A DNA stretch of 64,000 bases. It comes from Planctomycetota bacterium (GTDB lineage: Bacteria > Planctomycetota > Phycisphaerae > Phycisphaerales > SM1A02). Both the position numbers and the translations under genes were made by a program. The DNA is taken from contig JACZRS010000013.1 of assembly GCA_022574595.1 (NCBI GenBank), forward strand, positions 1-64,000. The letters are read 5' to 3'. Shown piece by piece: positions 41,244 through 50,672 of the stretch. Numbering within the stretch: the stretch's first letter is position 1; every line of letters starts with the position of its first letter. The notes under the pieces are model-generated. The model saw only the letters and a program-made list of their open reading frames with translations, made no database searches and had not been told where the DNA came from.

Positions 41244-41510
41244 TTAAGATTGACCCTTCATGACGGCTTTCTTTACCTTCTCCCACTCAGACCTGGATTT
41301 GCAGCCATCATTCCACCAGCAGTTAATTTCCAAATTGTCCCAACGCTTCGCTGCACCGATCTTATTTCCTTTGGGAACTTTGCCCGCAGCGTCCCATCTC
41401 AGCCAAGACCGCAGCGACACATCGAACATTGCGCAAACTGTCTTTGCACTAATCCCCACCCTTTGATCGGGCTTTGTTGTATTCAAGATGGTGGAGTTAG
41501 TGGTTGTCAT
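41244..41510 (-). CDS. Small HTH DNA-binding protein, excisionase/AlpA-like
   Basis: 88 aa. KTVCAMFDVSLRSWLRWDAAGKVP is a MerR/AlpA-type winged helix-turn-helix, followed by KRWDNLEINCWWNDG as in the C-terminal wing. Such proteins act as excisionases or activators of the integrase in islands. Its ATG overlaps the TAA of the primase (TAATG), so it is the next gene in that operon. Confidence 0.72.
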   Translation of the reverse strand: MTTTNSTILNTTKPDQRVGISAKTVCAMFDVSLRSWLRWDAAGKVPKGNKIGAAKRWDNLEINCWWNDGCKSRSEWEKVKKAVMKGQS

Positions 41511-43771
41511 TAAAGCCTGCTGATCTCACCATTAAGAGCTGCGCAAGATTCAGCAACGAACAGCTCAATTGGTCGCCCACCCTTCGGGCCAGAATTAAGC
41601 CAGTCCCATGAGCCGTATCCGCGTTCGACTAATTCCCTAAGGGCATAATTAGCTAATTCACTTGTGGGATATTTTCTACGATTGCTACTCATTACCTGCC
41701 GTACAGTTACGCTCCCACCTTGAAGCTGCACCCATTCGAGTAACATTTTAGATTTTGCAGTTTCTTCATCATCATCGAACAATGTGTATACCCGTTCAGT
41801 CTCGAAGATAAACCAGTTGGTTATTTTGATAGCTGCTTCTATTTCAACAACGCCAACAAGGTCAGGATCTTCAATCCGAGGGTCTTCATCTGCTAATAAG
41901 ACGTAGTGGAATATCAAGGCCAAGCGTGCCGCAACTTCTTCAAGCTTGGCGAAGGCTGCCCCGATGCGTTCGTCTTCGTTTTCGTTTTGCAGTTGCCCGT
42001 GACGTTCCCAAAACTTAATAAATATCTTCTTAGCTTCAGGACTGAAACAGATATCTTTAGGTGTTTCGATGCCCTCTGAATCAACGTAGTGGTGCAGGCT
42101 TAGTAGGTACTCAAATACACTTTCGTAGCTGTATTCAGTCGTACTCGACATATCCGAATCAGACCAAACCTTAGGGTGTATTGGCGGATCAATCATTAAG
42201 ACGCGAGCAGCTAAACCGCTCTCAAAAAGTTCATCTGTCAAAGCACGCCGAGCTATCTTTGGTTGAATCGTTCCGCAAATCGAAACGGCGGAATGTTCGC
42301 AGACGATTAACTTCCTATCACCTGATCCCCCACCTTTGCGATCTGTGATTGTTCTCTCACAATGATACATCCCAATCCATGACGCACAATCTCCACCTCT
42401 GCCATTGCGATAGGCGTTGAAACTTGTAAGCCATCCTGACAGTTCATCGCGTGCGAGTAATAATCCTCGATGGTTATCTGATAACAACGCGGCAACTGCT
42501 TCGACTGTTGTATCACTTATCACAAGACGGGGCATTGTTGGCTTGCTTGGCTTAGTAGGTGGCTCAGCAGATGCACCTGCGCTCGATGCTGCCTCTCTTT
42601 CCCAACGCTTAAAGTCAGCTTTGTATCGGGTTTCCACAACTTCATGCTCAGCTAAGACTTTCTCGTATTCCTTTATGCTTTGTGAATCTTGCTTGTGCAT
42701 GGGCCGCGTTGCATCATTAAATGGTGCGGTCTTGTTCGAACCACTCTTAGCGATTACCACGCCCCAAAGGATTGCGGGTACGTTCCAATTACGCTTAATG
42801 CGGAGCCGTCTGGTGGAACCTATTGCAGATGCAACGCTACAAAGGACAGGCAGGGCATACATCGCTTCATCAACGCCGGTAGCCTTTGCACCTTCAGTTA
42901 CAAAGTCGCGCAAAGGCGTAGGCAGTTCATCAACTGGGAATGATTGCCATAGCCTGTTCTGACATACAATATCTGTTGCAATTTTATCTAGCGAAGGTTC
43001 CCAGAGTGGAGTATTGACAGCTAACGAATCTAAGTCTTCAACGTCGTTGCCTGCATTAAGCCAGTCGGAAACGTCGCCACCATCTTTGGGTAAGTCGGGT
43101 AGCGCAAGTATTCTTGCAGACTTTACAACATCAATTATTTTAACTGCTAAGTCCCCAACGCGCTTTCTTCCTGCCAGATCATTATCTTCCAACAAAATAA
43201 TGTGATGGTCATGCAAAGGTGTGCTATCCGTTTTTCCCCAGTTGCTAGCGCCACCCGAATTTGTCGTTGCAAACAAGCCCTCACCAATGAGCCTATCCAC
43301 GTCTTTTTCGCCTTCGCAAATATAAATGAAGGATTCGGATGATGCGTTTGCAAGTTGCGGCAATTGGTATAAGACTTTCCTCGCATCATAAAGTTTGTTC
43401 ATCCAGCCGCTATGGCCATCTGTTTTATGTTGCGAAAATGACTTGTCAGAATATCTACGGACTTGATATAACGGTTTACCGTTTTTGTCGGTGTAGTCGT
43501 AACTCTGCTGTACTCGTACCTGTTTGGCTAATTTGGCTTGCCCGTTGGTTAGGTACAAGTCTTTATATTCCAAATTAAGTGCTTGCAGAATTTCTGTCGT
43601 CTCGCAACCTCTATGGCAGAACAATAGTATTCGCCCATCTGCGCCCTCAGATATGCTTAGGCTAGGTTTATTGTCATCATGAGCAGGACAACATGCTTGG
43701 TATTTATCTTCGCTGAGTTGCTTTACGCCCTCTAGCGTATTAAGAATAGTTTGTAACTTTTCTGAGTTCAT
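41510..43771 (-). CDS. Primase-helicase with CHC2-like zinc finger, TOPRIM and DUF3987 domains
   Basis: About 753 aa from the ATG at 43771; a GTG at 43882 would add 37 residues and overlap the upstream gene. The N-terminal zinc-binding part has CCPAHDD...CHRGC, as in primases. The TOPRIM part (about 145-225) has ICEGEKD and LLEDNDLAGR. The DUF3987 region contains KSGSNKTAP, a phosphate-binding loop-like segment. Proteins with this order are replication initiators of phages, plasmids and integrated elements. It suggests that the island can replicate after excision. Confidence 0.85.
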   Translation of the reverse strand: MNSEKLQTILNTLEGVKQLSEDKYQACCPAHDDNKPSLSISEGADGRILLFCHRGCETTEILQALNLEYKDLYLTNGQAKLAKQVRVQQSYDYTDKNGKPLYQVRRYSDKSFSQHKTDGHSGWMNKLYDARKVLYQLPQLANASSESFIYICEGEKDVDRLIGEGLFATTNSGGASNWGKTDSTPLHDHHIILLEDNDLAGRKRVGDLAVKIIDVVKSARILALPDLPKDGGDVSDWLNAGNDVEDLDSLAVNTPLWEPSLDKIATDIVCQNRLWQSFPVDELPTPLRDFVTEGAKATGVDEAMYALPVLCSVASAIGSTRRLRIKRNWNVPAILWGVVIAKSGSNKTAPFNDATRPMHKQDSQSIKEYEKVLAEHEVVETRYKADFKRWEREAASSAGASAEPPTKPSKPTMPRLVISDTTVEAVAALLSDNHRGLLLARDELSGWLTSFNAYRNGRGGDCASWIGMYHCERTITDRKGGGSGDRKLIVCEHSAVSICGTIQPKIARRALTDELFESGLAARVLMIDPPIHPKVWSDSDMSSTTEYSYESVFEYLLSLHHYVDSEGIETPKDICFSPEAKKIFIKFWERHGQLQNENEDERIGAAFAKLEEVAARLALIFHYVLLADEDPRIEDPDLVGVVEIEAAIKITNWFIFETERVYTLFDDDEETAKSKMLLEWVQLQGGSVTVRQVMSSNRRKYPTSELANYALRELVERGYGSWDWLNSGPKGGRPIELFVAESCAALNGEISRL

Positions 43772-43841
43772 GGGAAAAAGGTTAGAACCAGCGACAACCT
43801 TAGCCAGCCGATTCGCTTGGGACTCATCTCTAGCTGTAGCC

Positions 43842-44078
43842 TTATTGTTGGCGGGATTGCGAGGCAATATTACTACTTTCACTTGATACCGCTTCGAGTT
43901 TGCGAGACAACAGCGCGGCTTCTACAGCTTTAACATTAAAGAGCATTCGGCGACCAGGCTTAATGCAAGGAATGCGTTTCGCTTTAGCTTCCTGTACAAG
44001 CCAAGTAGCCGGAATACCGAGCCTCAGTGAGCAAATTCGGGACGAAACAAATTTAATCTGGGGGTCTTGATTATTCAT
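43842..44078 (-). CDS. Small HTH DNA-binding protein (helix-turn-helix type 17)
   Basis: 78 aa. SRICSLRLGIPATWLVQEAKAKRIPCIKPGRRMLFN has the excisionase-family pattern: helix-turn-helix, then a GRRxLFN wing. It probably controls or primes the downstream primase gene, which starts 70 bases later (or overlaps it if the GTG start is used). Confidence 0.72.
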   Translation of the reverse strand: MNNQDPQIKFVSSRICSLRLGIPATWLVQEAKAKRIPCIKPGRRMLFNVKAVEAALLSRKLEAVSSESSNIASQSRQQ

Positions 44079-44179
44079 ACAGACAGTTTGTACTGCGCCG
44101 TCCGAACATCAAGTTAGTTGAGAGCGAATAATCCTCATACCCATATTTGAGTATCAAAACCCCATTTGATACCCATTTG

Positions 44180-45118
44180 CTAAATAGGGGTAGATTCGAG
44201 AAATTTTTTAAGCCTACTTAACGGTAGCATTGGCAAAGCTTTCTTTAGTTGGCAATGCGACCACCAAAGCGATCCTCCCCTTCTAACCTTTGGAAGGGCT
44301 TGCCCCGCATCACTTAAGGCTTTCTTAATTTGATCAGACATTGTTGCTAAATCTGTATAGCCACATCGCATTGCGAGGTCGTGGTTTTCAATGGGATCAG
44401 GGAATACTCCGCCATCGTCAGCGCCTACTTCTCCATGCTCAGATGGCGCATTATTTAGCGCCCTCCATCCCTTTAGGCAAGCAACAAGTCCCTTTATATA
44501 TCTTTCGTCAGGTTCATCACGCAATGAAGTACTTTTAGACGCAAACTGCTGTAGAGGAAAAAGTGGGTGATCGGGTGGAAGTACTACACTCTTATAGCCT
44601 GGTGGTAGATCAGGAATTCGTTCACTTCCAAGGCCGGATGCTGCAAACCAATCGAACCGGCTATAACTTGCAACGTTATCTGTTGTTTCGTATTTGTAAC
44701 TTATGCAAGTTGGAAATGACTCTTCGGTAACTTCTACTTTGCTACCACTTGTTTTCTCAATAAGTTTTGCAAACTCATCGAGACCATCAGTGTTGTACTC
44801 GACTATTATACGTTGAAACACAGGCAGACGATTATCAGGAATTCCAACCTCTTCCGCTAATCCTGTGGATTCGATAAGCTCAGCAGCTTCGTTTTCGTAC
44901 TTCTCTATACCGCCAAGTGCAGATTCTGGTGGCGCAGCATTTAAGTGTTCGATCATTGTGTCCAAAAGCCAGCCCAGCCGTACACGTTGCTGCTTGTTTT
45001 TAGTCGCCTGTGATGTCTTCATTACCACATCCTTACTTGGGCCGACCTCAACACCGCAGCGCAAGGATGCAAGACTGCGGTGAAGGGCCGTAAGAGTCGG
45101 AGCTACCGACTTACCCAT
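44180..45118 (-). CDS. Hypothetical protein of the island replication block
   Basis: 312 aa, soluble, slightly acidic, no family recognised. The C-terminal LWWSHCQLKKALP and PLSRLKKFLEST could be a DNA-binding helix but this is weak. First gene of the minus-strand block with the HTH and primase genes. Confidence 0.65.
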   Translation of the reverse strand: MGKSVAPTLTALHRSLASLRCGVEVGPSKDVVMKTSQATKNKQQRVRLGWLLDTMIEHLNAAPPESALGGIEKYENEAAELIESTGLAEEVGIPDNRLPVFQRIIVEYNTDGLDEFAKLIEKTSGSKVEVTEESFPTCISYKYETTDNVASYSRFDWFAASGLGSERIPDLPPGYKSVVLPPDHPLFPLQQFASKSTSLRDEPDERYIKGLVACLKGWRALNNAPSEHGEVGADDGGVFPDPIENHDLAMRCGYTDLATMSDQIKKALSDAGQALPKVRRGGSLWWSHCQLKKALPMLPLSRLKKFLESTPI

Positions 45119-45251
45119 AATTGTGATTATACAACTATCCGCACCAGCGTGAATCCATCGAGGTTCTTGTTAGCAAGTTGTTACTGAGGTTCAAAGGCTT
45201 CGCTTTTTATTAAAGCGTGCGGCGCGCTTCATTACTGCAAGGTAATGGAGA

Positions 45252-46298
45252 CTACTTACACGGCCCCCAGTTGGCGAAGAGGATGAGAAGGTCGGATGTA
45301 TCGACGGTGCCGTCGCCGTCAAAGTCTGCAGGACACGCGCCGCAAACCCCCCAGCTTGCTAGGAGCGCGAGGAGATCAGCGACGTCGACCGCGAGGTCGC
45401 GCGTCACATCGCCGGGACAGGTGTCATAACTGCACCGGAAGCTCGCGACGAGCGGAACGGTCTGCCAGAATGCCGTGAAATTGTCCGCCTCTTCATCCGG
45501 CCCGATCGCCACGCCGGTGGGCTGCCCGCCGTAGAGCACGTCGGGATTGGAATAGTGAGGAATGTTGTTTCCGCCCATCGCGGTGCCGATCTCCGTCCCT
45601 CCGTCTGGCGTGAAGCGATGGCCAGAGGAGTAAGAGAAGTACCCGTACCTGTCAGTGTAGTAGTGCTGCGAACCAAGGTTGTGACCGAGTTCGTGGCGAA
45701 ACGGATTCAGGTTTATGAGGCAGCCGGCGGTCACCGCCTGGAACCCGTAGGCGGCGTTGTTTGGTGCGACGTAGGCGACACCACAGAAGCCGGTCGCGGT
45801 GATGAGGGCGACGATGTCGGCCGCGGCGATTTCGCGGAGCGCGTGGACTTCATCCATGACCCCGTCGTTGGTGCCCTGGAGCAGCGCCAGATGATCGCCG
45901 GATTCGCCGTAATGGGTGGCGGCGAAGCCAACGATACGGACGCTGAACGGGAGACCGGTGTTGGCGAAGGTGTTATTCGCATCCGCGACCGCAAACGCGC
46001 ACGCGCCGAAGAGCTGGTCGGGATCGTCGTCGGCCACCGCCAGCGCGGCCGGGGTGTAGCACCAGAGGACATCGATGACGTCCGTGTCGCTGCACCCTGC
46101 GGTGGCCGGCTCACCACTCCGTGGGATCATCGGCGGCACGATCACACGGCAGCAATCGTGATCAATGATGCACAGGGCGACGCTGTCGTGGTCGATTGAT
46201 CCCGCACCGACCACCGTCGTGAACGTGAAGGCGACGAGGATGGCAAGGCGCAGCGATGCGGCGTGTCGACTGTTCATGACTACGGTTCGGTTCTTCAT
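45252..46298 (-). CDS. Secreted reprolysin-like zinc metalloprotease with dockerin-like tail
   Basis: 348 aa. A signal peptide (about 8-32) is followed by a metzincin domain with FRHELGHNLGSQH (about 201-213; three His ligands and the catalytic Glu) and a possible Met-turn GTAMGG. The C-terminal 55 residues, CPGDVTRDLAVDVADLL...DFDGDGTVDTSDLL, are a pair of calcium-binding dockerin-type repeats as found on planctomycete extracellular enzymes. AGGAG precedes the ATG by seven bases. The gene is visibly much richer in G and C than its neighbours, which suggests recent acquisition from a GC-rich planctomycete. Confidence 0.9.
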   Translation of the reverse strand: MKNRTVVMNSRHAASLRLAILVAFTFTTVVGAGSIDHDSVALCIIDHDCCRVIVPPMIPRSGEPATAGCSDTDVIDVLWCYTPAALAVADDDPDQLFGACAFAVADANNTFANTGLPFSVRIVGFAATHYGESGDHLALLQGTNDGVMDEVHALREIAAADIVALITATGFCGVAYVAPNNAAYGFQAVTAGCLINLNPFRHELGHNLGSQHYYTDRYGYFSYSSGHRFTPDGGTEIGTAMGGNNIPHYSNPDVLYGGQPTGVAIGPDEEADNFTAFWQTVPLVASFRCSYDTCPGDVTRDLAVDVADLLALLASWGVCGACPADFDGDGTVDTSDLLILFANWGPCK

Positions 46299-46657
46299 CG
46301 CAAGTCTCCTGAAGCGACATTCCCCATTTGACCTTCGCCCGGCTCCAGCGCCGAGCTTTCCGGTTACGAGTATAAAGACCCACCCAATTAATGCAAAATG
46401 GTTTCACTGCCAAGACGGGGATTTGAGGGTTTTAGTGATGTTCCTGCAACTAGGAGGGACGTTCTTTGCTGTAGCACGTGAGTTGGTACACTAACCCTGT
46501 TGAGGAAACTACGCAAGTGACGAATCCCATTGATCTTGGCGCTTTGACGTTACAATCTTGCTCGATGGCTAGATGAACCGCTTACCAACCCGATTCCGGC
46601 TCTACTACAGACACCTCTAATGGCTTCTTAGCAGATATCGCCCTTCGACAGGTCGAA

Positions 46658-49600
46658 TTGCCAGCAAACTCACCGTTCACTGTTATTGGGCTCGCTCTTG
46701 GGCAAGGGCCTTCAGCTCTAGAAGTGATGATTGTTCGTTGCCCGCGCGAACCTCAGCTACCTACCGTGCGGTCATTATGGAAACAACGAAATAATCGCCG
46801 CGCAGCACCTCTTCTCGTAATTGTCTTACACAATGAGCGAGCAACTATTTGCGGTGCAAGTGGTATCGATCCTCCGGTGTACCCTAATGCGGATCGTGGC
46901 CAAGTTGAGCGCGTTTGCCGCGAAGCATTAGATCTACCTGATCGTCATGCAGTTCTGCACTATCTTCGAGACGCTCTGGAAGCTGTTAAACCGGAAACGC
47001 CCTTGCCGGGCATCCGAAACGATGGGTTCCTGGCTACGCATGAATTGGCTCACGGTGCGCGGTTGTTGAATGAATGGAACTCCGCGCAAGAAAAAGCAAG
47101 ACCGTTGCTGGGTCGCTCTGGCAATACACTACTCAATAGCCTGGGCTTTAACGTTGAACCGTGTGATCAATTGACCTCAATACTGCGCGCTGGACCTGAT
47201 GGTCAGAGGCTTGCGCTAGCAGTACTTCTTCACACCACAGAATCCCCTGATATTAACACCGACCGATTCAGTGGGCTCTCGCCGGTGTCCTACGCCATGA
47301 CCGTGGCCGAACGAGAAAACCTCCCTTATGTTGTCGTCGTGCAAGATCGCAAGTTGCGCATTTACCCCGTTAAGACCGGTGTCGGAGTTGGTCGGCGTGG
47401 TCGCCATGAAACGTTTGTCCAAATAGATACAGGGCTCATTCGTGACGATGATGCTGCGTATCTTTGGCTGCTTTGTTCAGCAGAAGCCATCGCCCCTGAT
47501 GGCACACTTCAGCATCTACTCAACGAATCTCATCGCTTTGCAGGTGAACTTGCCAAAAACATCCGTGATCGTATATATGGTTCCGTCATACCAATCCTTG
47601 CAGAAGGAATTGCCAAAGCTAGAGGAGATAGCAAACCAACTGCGCAAGACTTAGAAGATATGTATGAAATGGCGCTGACCATCCTCTTTCGACTTCTATT
47701 CATTGCATATGCTGAAGATAAAGATCTATTGCCATACCGACACAACGGGCTTTATCAGCGCCGCTCACTCAAACAAAAAGCTATTGATCTACTCGAATTA
47801 CACAAATCCGGCCATGATGTCTTCGACAATAACAGCTTTGACGAAACAACTGCCAGGTGGGATGAAGTAAATCTAATCTTCCGTGCTGTTGAAAAAGGCA
47901 ATTCAGAATGGGGTGTGCCGGAGTATGATGGTGGCCTATTTACATCCAAATCAGAAGAATCTCGTATCGGTGGAATGCTGGCCGAGATTAACCTCCCTGA
48001 TCGTGTGATGGGTCCAGTCCTACGCGATCTGCTAATCATCCAGACTGATGAAGGATGGGGACCCGTTGATTTTCGTTCGCTTAGTGTTCGTGAATTCGGA
48101 ACGATCTACGAGGGGCTACTCGAATCAGAGCTTTCTGTTGCAGAAACAAATCTAACCTACGATGAGCGAGGTAGGAACCAATTCGTTTATCGACCATGCA
48201 TTGGTGATGAAGAATCCAAGGTTACGAAAACCCACATCTATATCCACAACCGATCCGGTGCGCGCAAAGCTTCAGGCTCCTACTTCACTAAGGATTTCGC
48301 AGTAGATTACTTGCTCGATCAAGCGCTTGAACCAGCGTTGGTAGATCACCTGGCGCGGCTTGATAAACTTGACGATGATGAAGCCGCAAAACGCTTCTTT
48401 GAGTTTCGTGTTGCAGATATCGCAATGGGATCGGGTCACTTTCTTGTTGCAGCAGTAGATCGTATTGAACGCGCCTTTACACAATATCTATCAAAGCGCA
48501 GACTTTCCGGCGTAACTCACGAACTTCAGACATTACGAGGAGCCGCAAAGGATGCGCTCGGATCACTTGCTGATGAAATAGACATCGAAGACAACCAACT
48601 TCTGCGCAGGCAGATCGCAAGGCGATGCATCTATGGTGTAGATATAAATCAAGTCGCAGTCGATCTGGCGCGACTTTCGATCTGGATACATACTTTCGTA
48701 CCCGGCTTGCCTCTGTCGCTTTTAGATCACAACTTGGTGCGCGGCAATTCTCTAGTCGGCATCGGGCGCATTAGTGAGATTGAAGCCAAAGCACGCGACG
48801 ATGAATTGCCGCTATTTACATTGGATGTTCAGCGTTTGGTAGGCGAAGCGATTGAACCACTCAGGCGGCTTGCCAATATCACTGATGCAACAGTTGCCGA
48901 TCTAAAGCGCGCTCGTCGCGCTATAGCTGAAGCCAGAGAAAAATGCGAACCGGCAAAGGCATTGTGTGATATCGTAACTGCTGCGCGTATGAATGATGAA
49001 CATATACCCATCGATCTGGGAAATTGGGACAAGATCAAGGACAAACTCCCAGGCTCTAAGCATCACAAAGCTGCGATCAAGAGTCTGGCGGATCTAGACA
49101 TTCTACATTTTCCGATTGCATTTCCTGAAGTCTTTGCCAATGAATACCCAGGATTTGATGTGATCCTTGGGAATCCACCATGGGAAGAAGCAACGCTGGA
49201 AGAACATGCGTTCTGGGCGAGACATTTCCCCGGTCTCCGCTCCATGAACCAGAATGAGCAGGAAGCGCGCAAAGCCGAACTACGAAAGCAGCGACCTGAT
49301 CTGGTAGAGGAATATGAAAAAGAATTACTTGAGACGGAAGTGATCCGTAATGCACTTACCTGTGGTGTTTACCCAGGGATGGGAACGGGTGATCCTGATC
49401 TTTACAAAGCATTCTGTTGGCGTTTTCGTGTACTTACCAGAGATCCCGGTGGGTGGCTAGGTGTTGTGTTACCACGATCAGCATGGAATGCTAAAGGCTC
49501 GACTGAGTTCCGTTTAGGTATGCTTCGAAATACCGATCCGCTTTCATTAGCAGCACTAGTTAATAATAGTCAATGGGTATTTCCTGATGTCCATCCACAG

Positions 49601-50671
49601 TACTCTATAGTTTTGACAACTGCACGCAATAAATCACCCCAGGGAAAGAATGTACATTTAAAGGGTCCATTCAGGAGTCTTACTTCGTTTATTGAAGGAT
49701 CAGTGCAAGCCTCTGCTGACTTCCCCGCAGAGCAAATCGAATCCTGGACTGATTCAGCCTCATTGCCTCTACTTCCTACTGAAGAATCTTTACCGGTTTT
49801 TGTTCAATTAAGGAAAGCTCCTCCAGTAGGCTTGAATAACCAAAAGTCATGGCGCGCACGCCCATATACTGAATTACATGCTACCAACGATAAGAAATAC
49901 ATGGATGTTGAATCTTCCGAATGCCCTGATGGATTCTGGCCAGTGTTTAAGGGAGCAACATTCGATATTTGGCAGCCGGATACCGGAATCTATTACGGTT
50001 GGGCAGATTCTGAAGTAGTATTGCCTGTACTTCAACAAAAGCGAAGTCGCGGTCACAGGAATCTACGTTCAGCGTTTAGTGAATTTGATCCAAAGTGGAT
50101 CAATAATCCCATAACTTTACCTTGCCATTCAGCGCGCATAGCTTTCAGGGATGTTACAAGAGCAACAGACAGTCGCACTGTTCGGCTTGCACTAGTCCCG
50201 CCAAATGTTGTTATTACGAATCAAGCTCCATACTTATTATGGCCAAGGGGAGATGAGAAAGATCAAGCGTACTTGTTAGGTGTACTTGCTTCTATCCCAC
50301 TAGATTGGTATGCACGTAGGTTCGTAGAGACTCACGTAAATTTTTTCGTCTTCAATCCTCTTCCCATACCCAGACCATCACGCGGCGATCTACTTTGGCA
50401 GCGTACAGTGGCACTTGCTGGACGACTTGCATGTCCTGATGATCGATTTGCAGAGTGGGCTGAAGCTGTAGGTGTCGAATGCGGTCCATTGCCCGATGAT
50501 CAAAAGCAAGACATGATCCACGAGTTGGATGCAGTAGTCGCACACTTATATGGCCTAAAGAAAAAACACTTAGTCCACATCTTCGAGACCTTCCATGTAG
50601 GTTGGGATTATCAAGATCGACTCCGTGAAACACTGAAGCATTTTGACGAGTGGAAAGAGAAGGTGAAGTGA
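46658..50671 (+). CDS. Large Eco57I-type DNA methyltransferase of a restriction system
   Basis: 1337 aa. Motif I is ADIAMGSGHFLVAA (about 584-597) and motif IV GNPPW (about 836-840), the signature of N6-adenine methyltransferases. A target-recognition region follows (about 1000-1250). The N-terminal 500 residues match the extended arm of Eco57I/PglX/DrmMI-like enzymes. The first possible start is TTG at 46658; the open frame continues upstream to a stop at 46574 with no ATG, so the true 5' end is doubtful. Stop and next start are one base apart, so it is coupled to the helicase. Confidence 0.88.
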   Translation: MPANSPFTVIGLALGQGPSALEVMIVRCPREPQLPTVRSLWKQRNNRRAAPLLVIVLHNERATICGASGIDPPVYPNADRGQVERVCREALDLPDRHAVLHYLRDALEAVKPETPLPGIRNDGFLATHELAHGARLLNEWNSAQEKARPLLGRSGNTLLNSLGFNVEPCDQLTSILRAGPDGQRLALAVLLHTTESPDINTDRFSGLSPVSYAMTVAERENLPYVVVVQDRKLRIYPVKTGVGVGRRGRHETFVQIDTGLIRDDDAAYLWLLCSAEAIAPDGTLQHLLNESHRFAGELAKNIRDRIYGSVIPILAEGIAKARGDSKPTAQDLEDMYEMALTILFRLLFIAYAEDKDLLPYRHNGLYQRRSLKQKAIDLLELHKSGHDVFDNNSFDETTARWDEVNLIFRAVEKGNSEWGVPEYDGGLFTSKSEESRIGGMLAEINLPDRVMGPVLRDLLIIQTDEGWGPVDFRSLSVREFGTIYEGLLESELSVAETNLTYDERGRNQFVYRPCIGDEESKVTKTHIYIHNRSGARKASGSYFTKDFAVDYLLDQALEPALVDHLARLDKLDDDEAAKRFFEFRVADIAMGSGHFLVAAVDRIERAFTQYLSKRRLSGVTHELQTLRGAAKDALGSLADEIDIEDNQLLRRQIARRCIYGVDINQVAVDLARLSIWIHTFVPGLPLSLLDHNLVRGNSLVGIGRISEIEAKARDDELPLFTLDVQRLVGEAIEPLRRLANITDATVADLKRARRAIAEAREKCEPAKALCDIVTAARMNDEHIPIDLGNWDKIKDKLPGSKHHKAAIKSLADLDILHFPIAFPEVFANEYPGFDVILGNPPWEEATLEEHAFWARHFPGLRSMNQNEQEARKAELRKQRPDLVEEYEKELLETEVIRNALTCGVYPGMGTGDPDLYKAFCWRFRVLTRDPGGWLGVVLPRSAWNAKGSTEFRLGMLRNTDPLSLAALVNNSQWVFPDVHPQYSIVLTTARNKSPQGKNVHLKGPFRSLTSFIEGSVQASADFPAEQIESWTDSASLPLLPTEESLPVFVQLRKAPPVGLNNQKSWRARPYTELHATNDKKYMDVESSECPDGFWPVFKGATFDIWQPDTGIYYGWADSEVVLPVLQQKRSRGHRNLRSAFSEFDPKWINNPITLPCHSARIAFRDVTRATDSRTVRLALVPPNVVITNQAPYLLWPRGDEKDQAYLLGVLASIPLDWYARRFVETHVNFFVFNPLPIPRPSRGDLLWQRTVALAGRLACPDDRFAEWAEAVGVECGPLPDDQKQDMIHELDAVVAHLYGLKKKHLVHIFETFHVGWDYQDRLRETLKHFDEWKEKVK

Positions 50672-50672
50672 T

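Noticed and set aside
42417-42962. 181-aa frame opposite the primase
   Set aside because: Shadow of a well supported primase-helicase frame.
45555-46199. 214-aa frame on the plus strand opposite the metalloprotease
   Set aside because: It is the shadow of a GC-rich gene in which stops are rare; the minus strand has signal peptide, HExxH motif and dockerin repeats.
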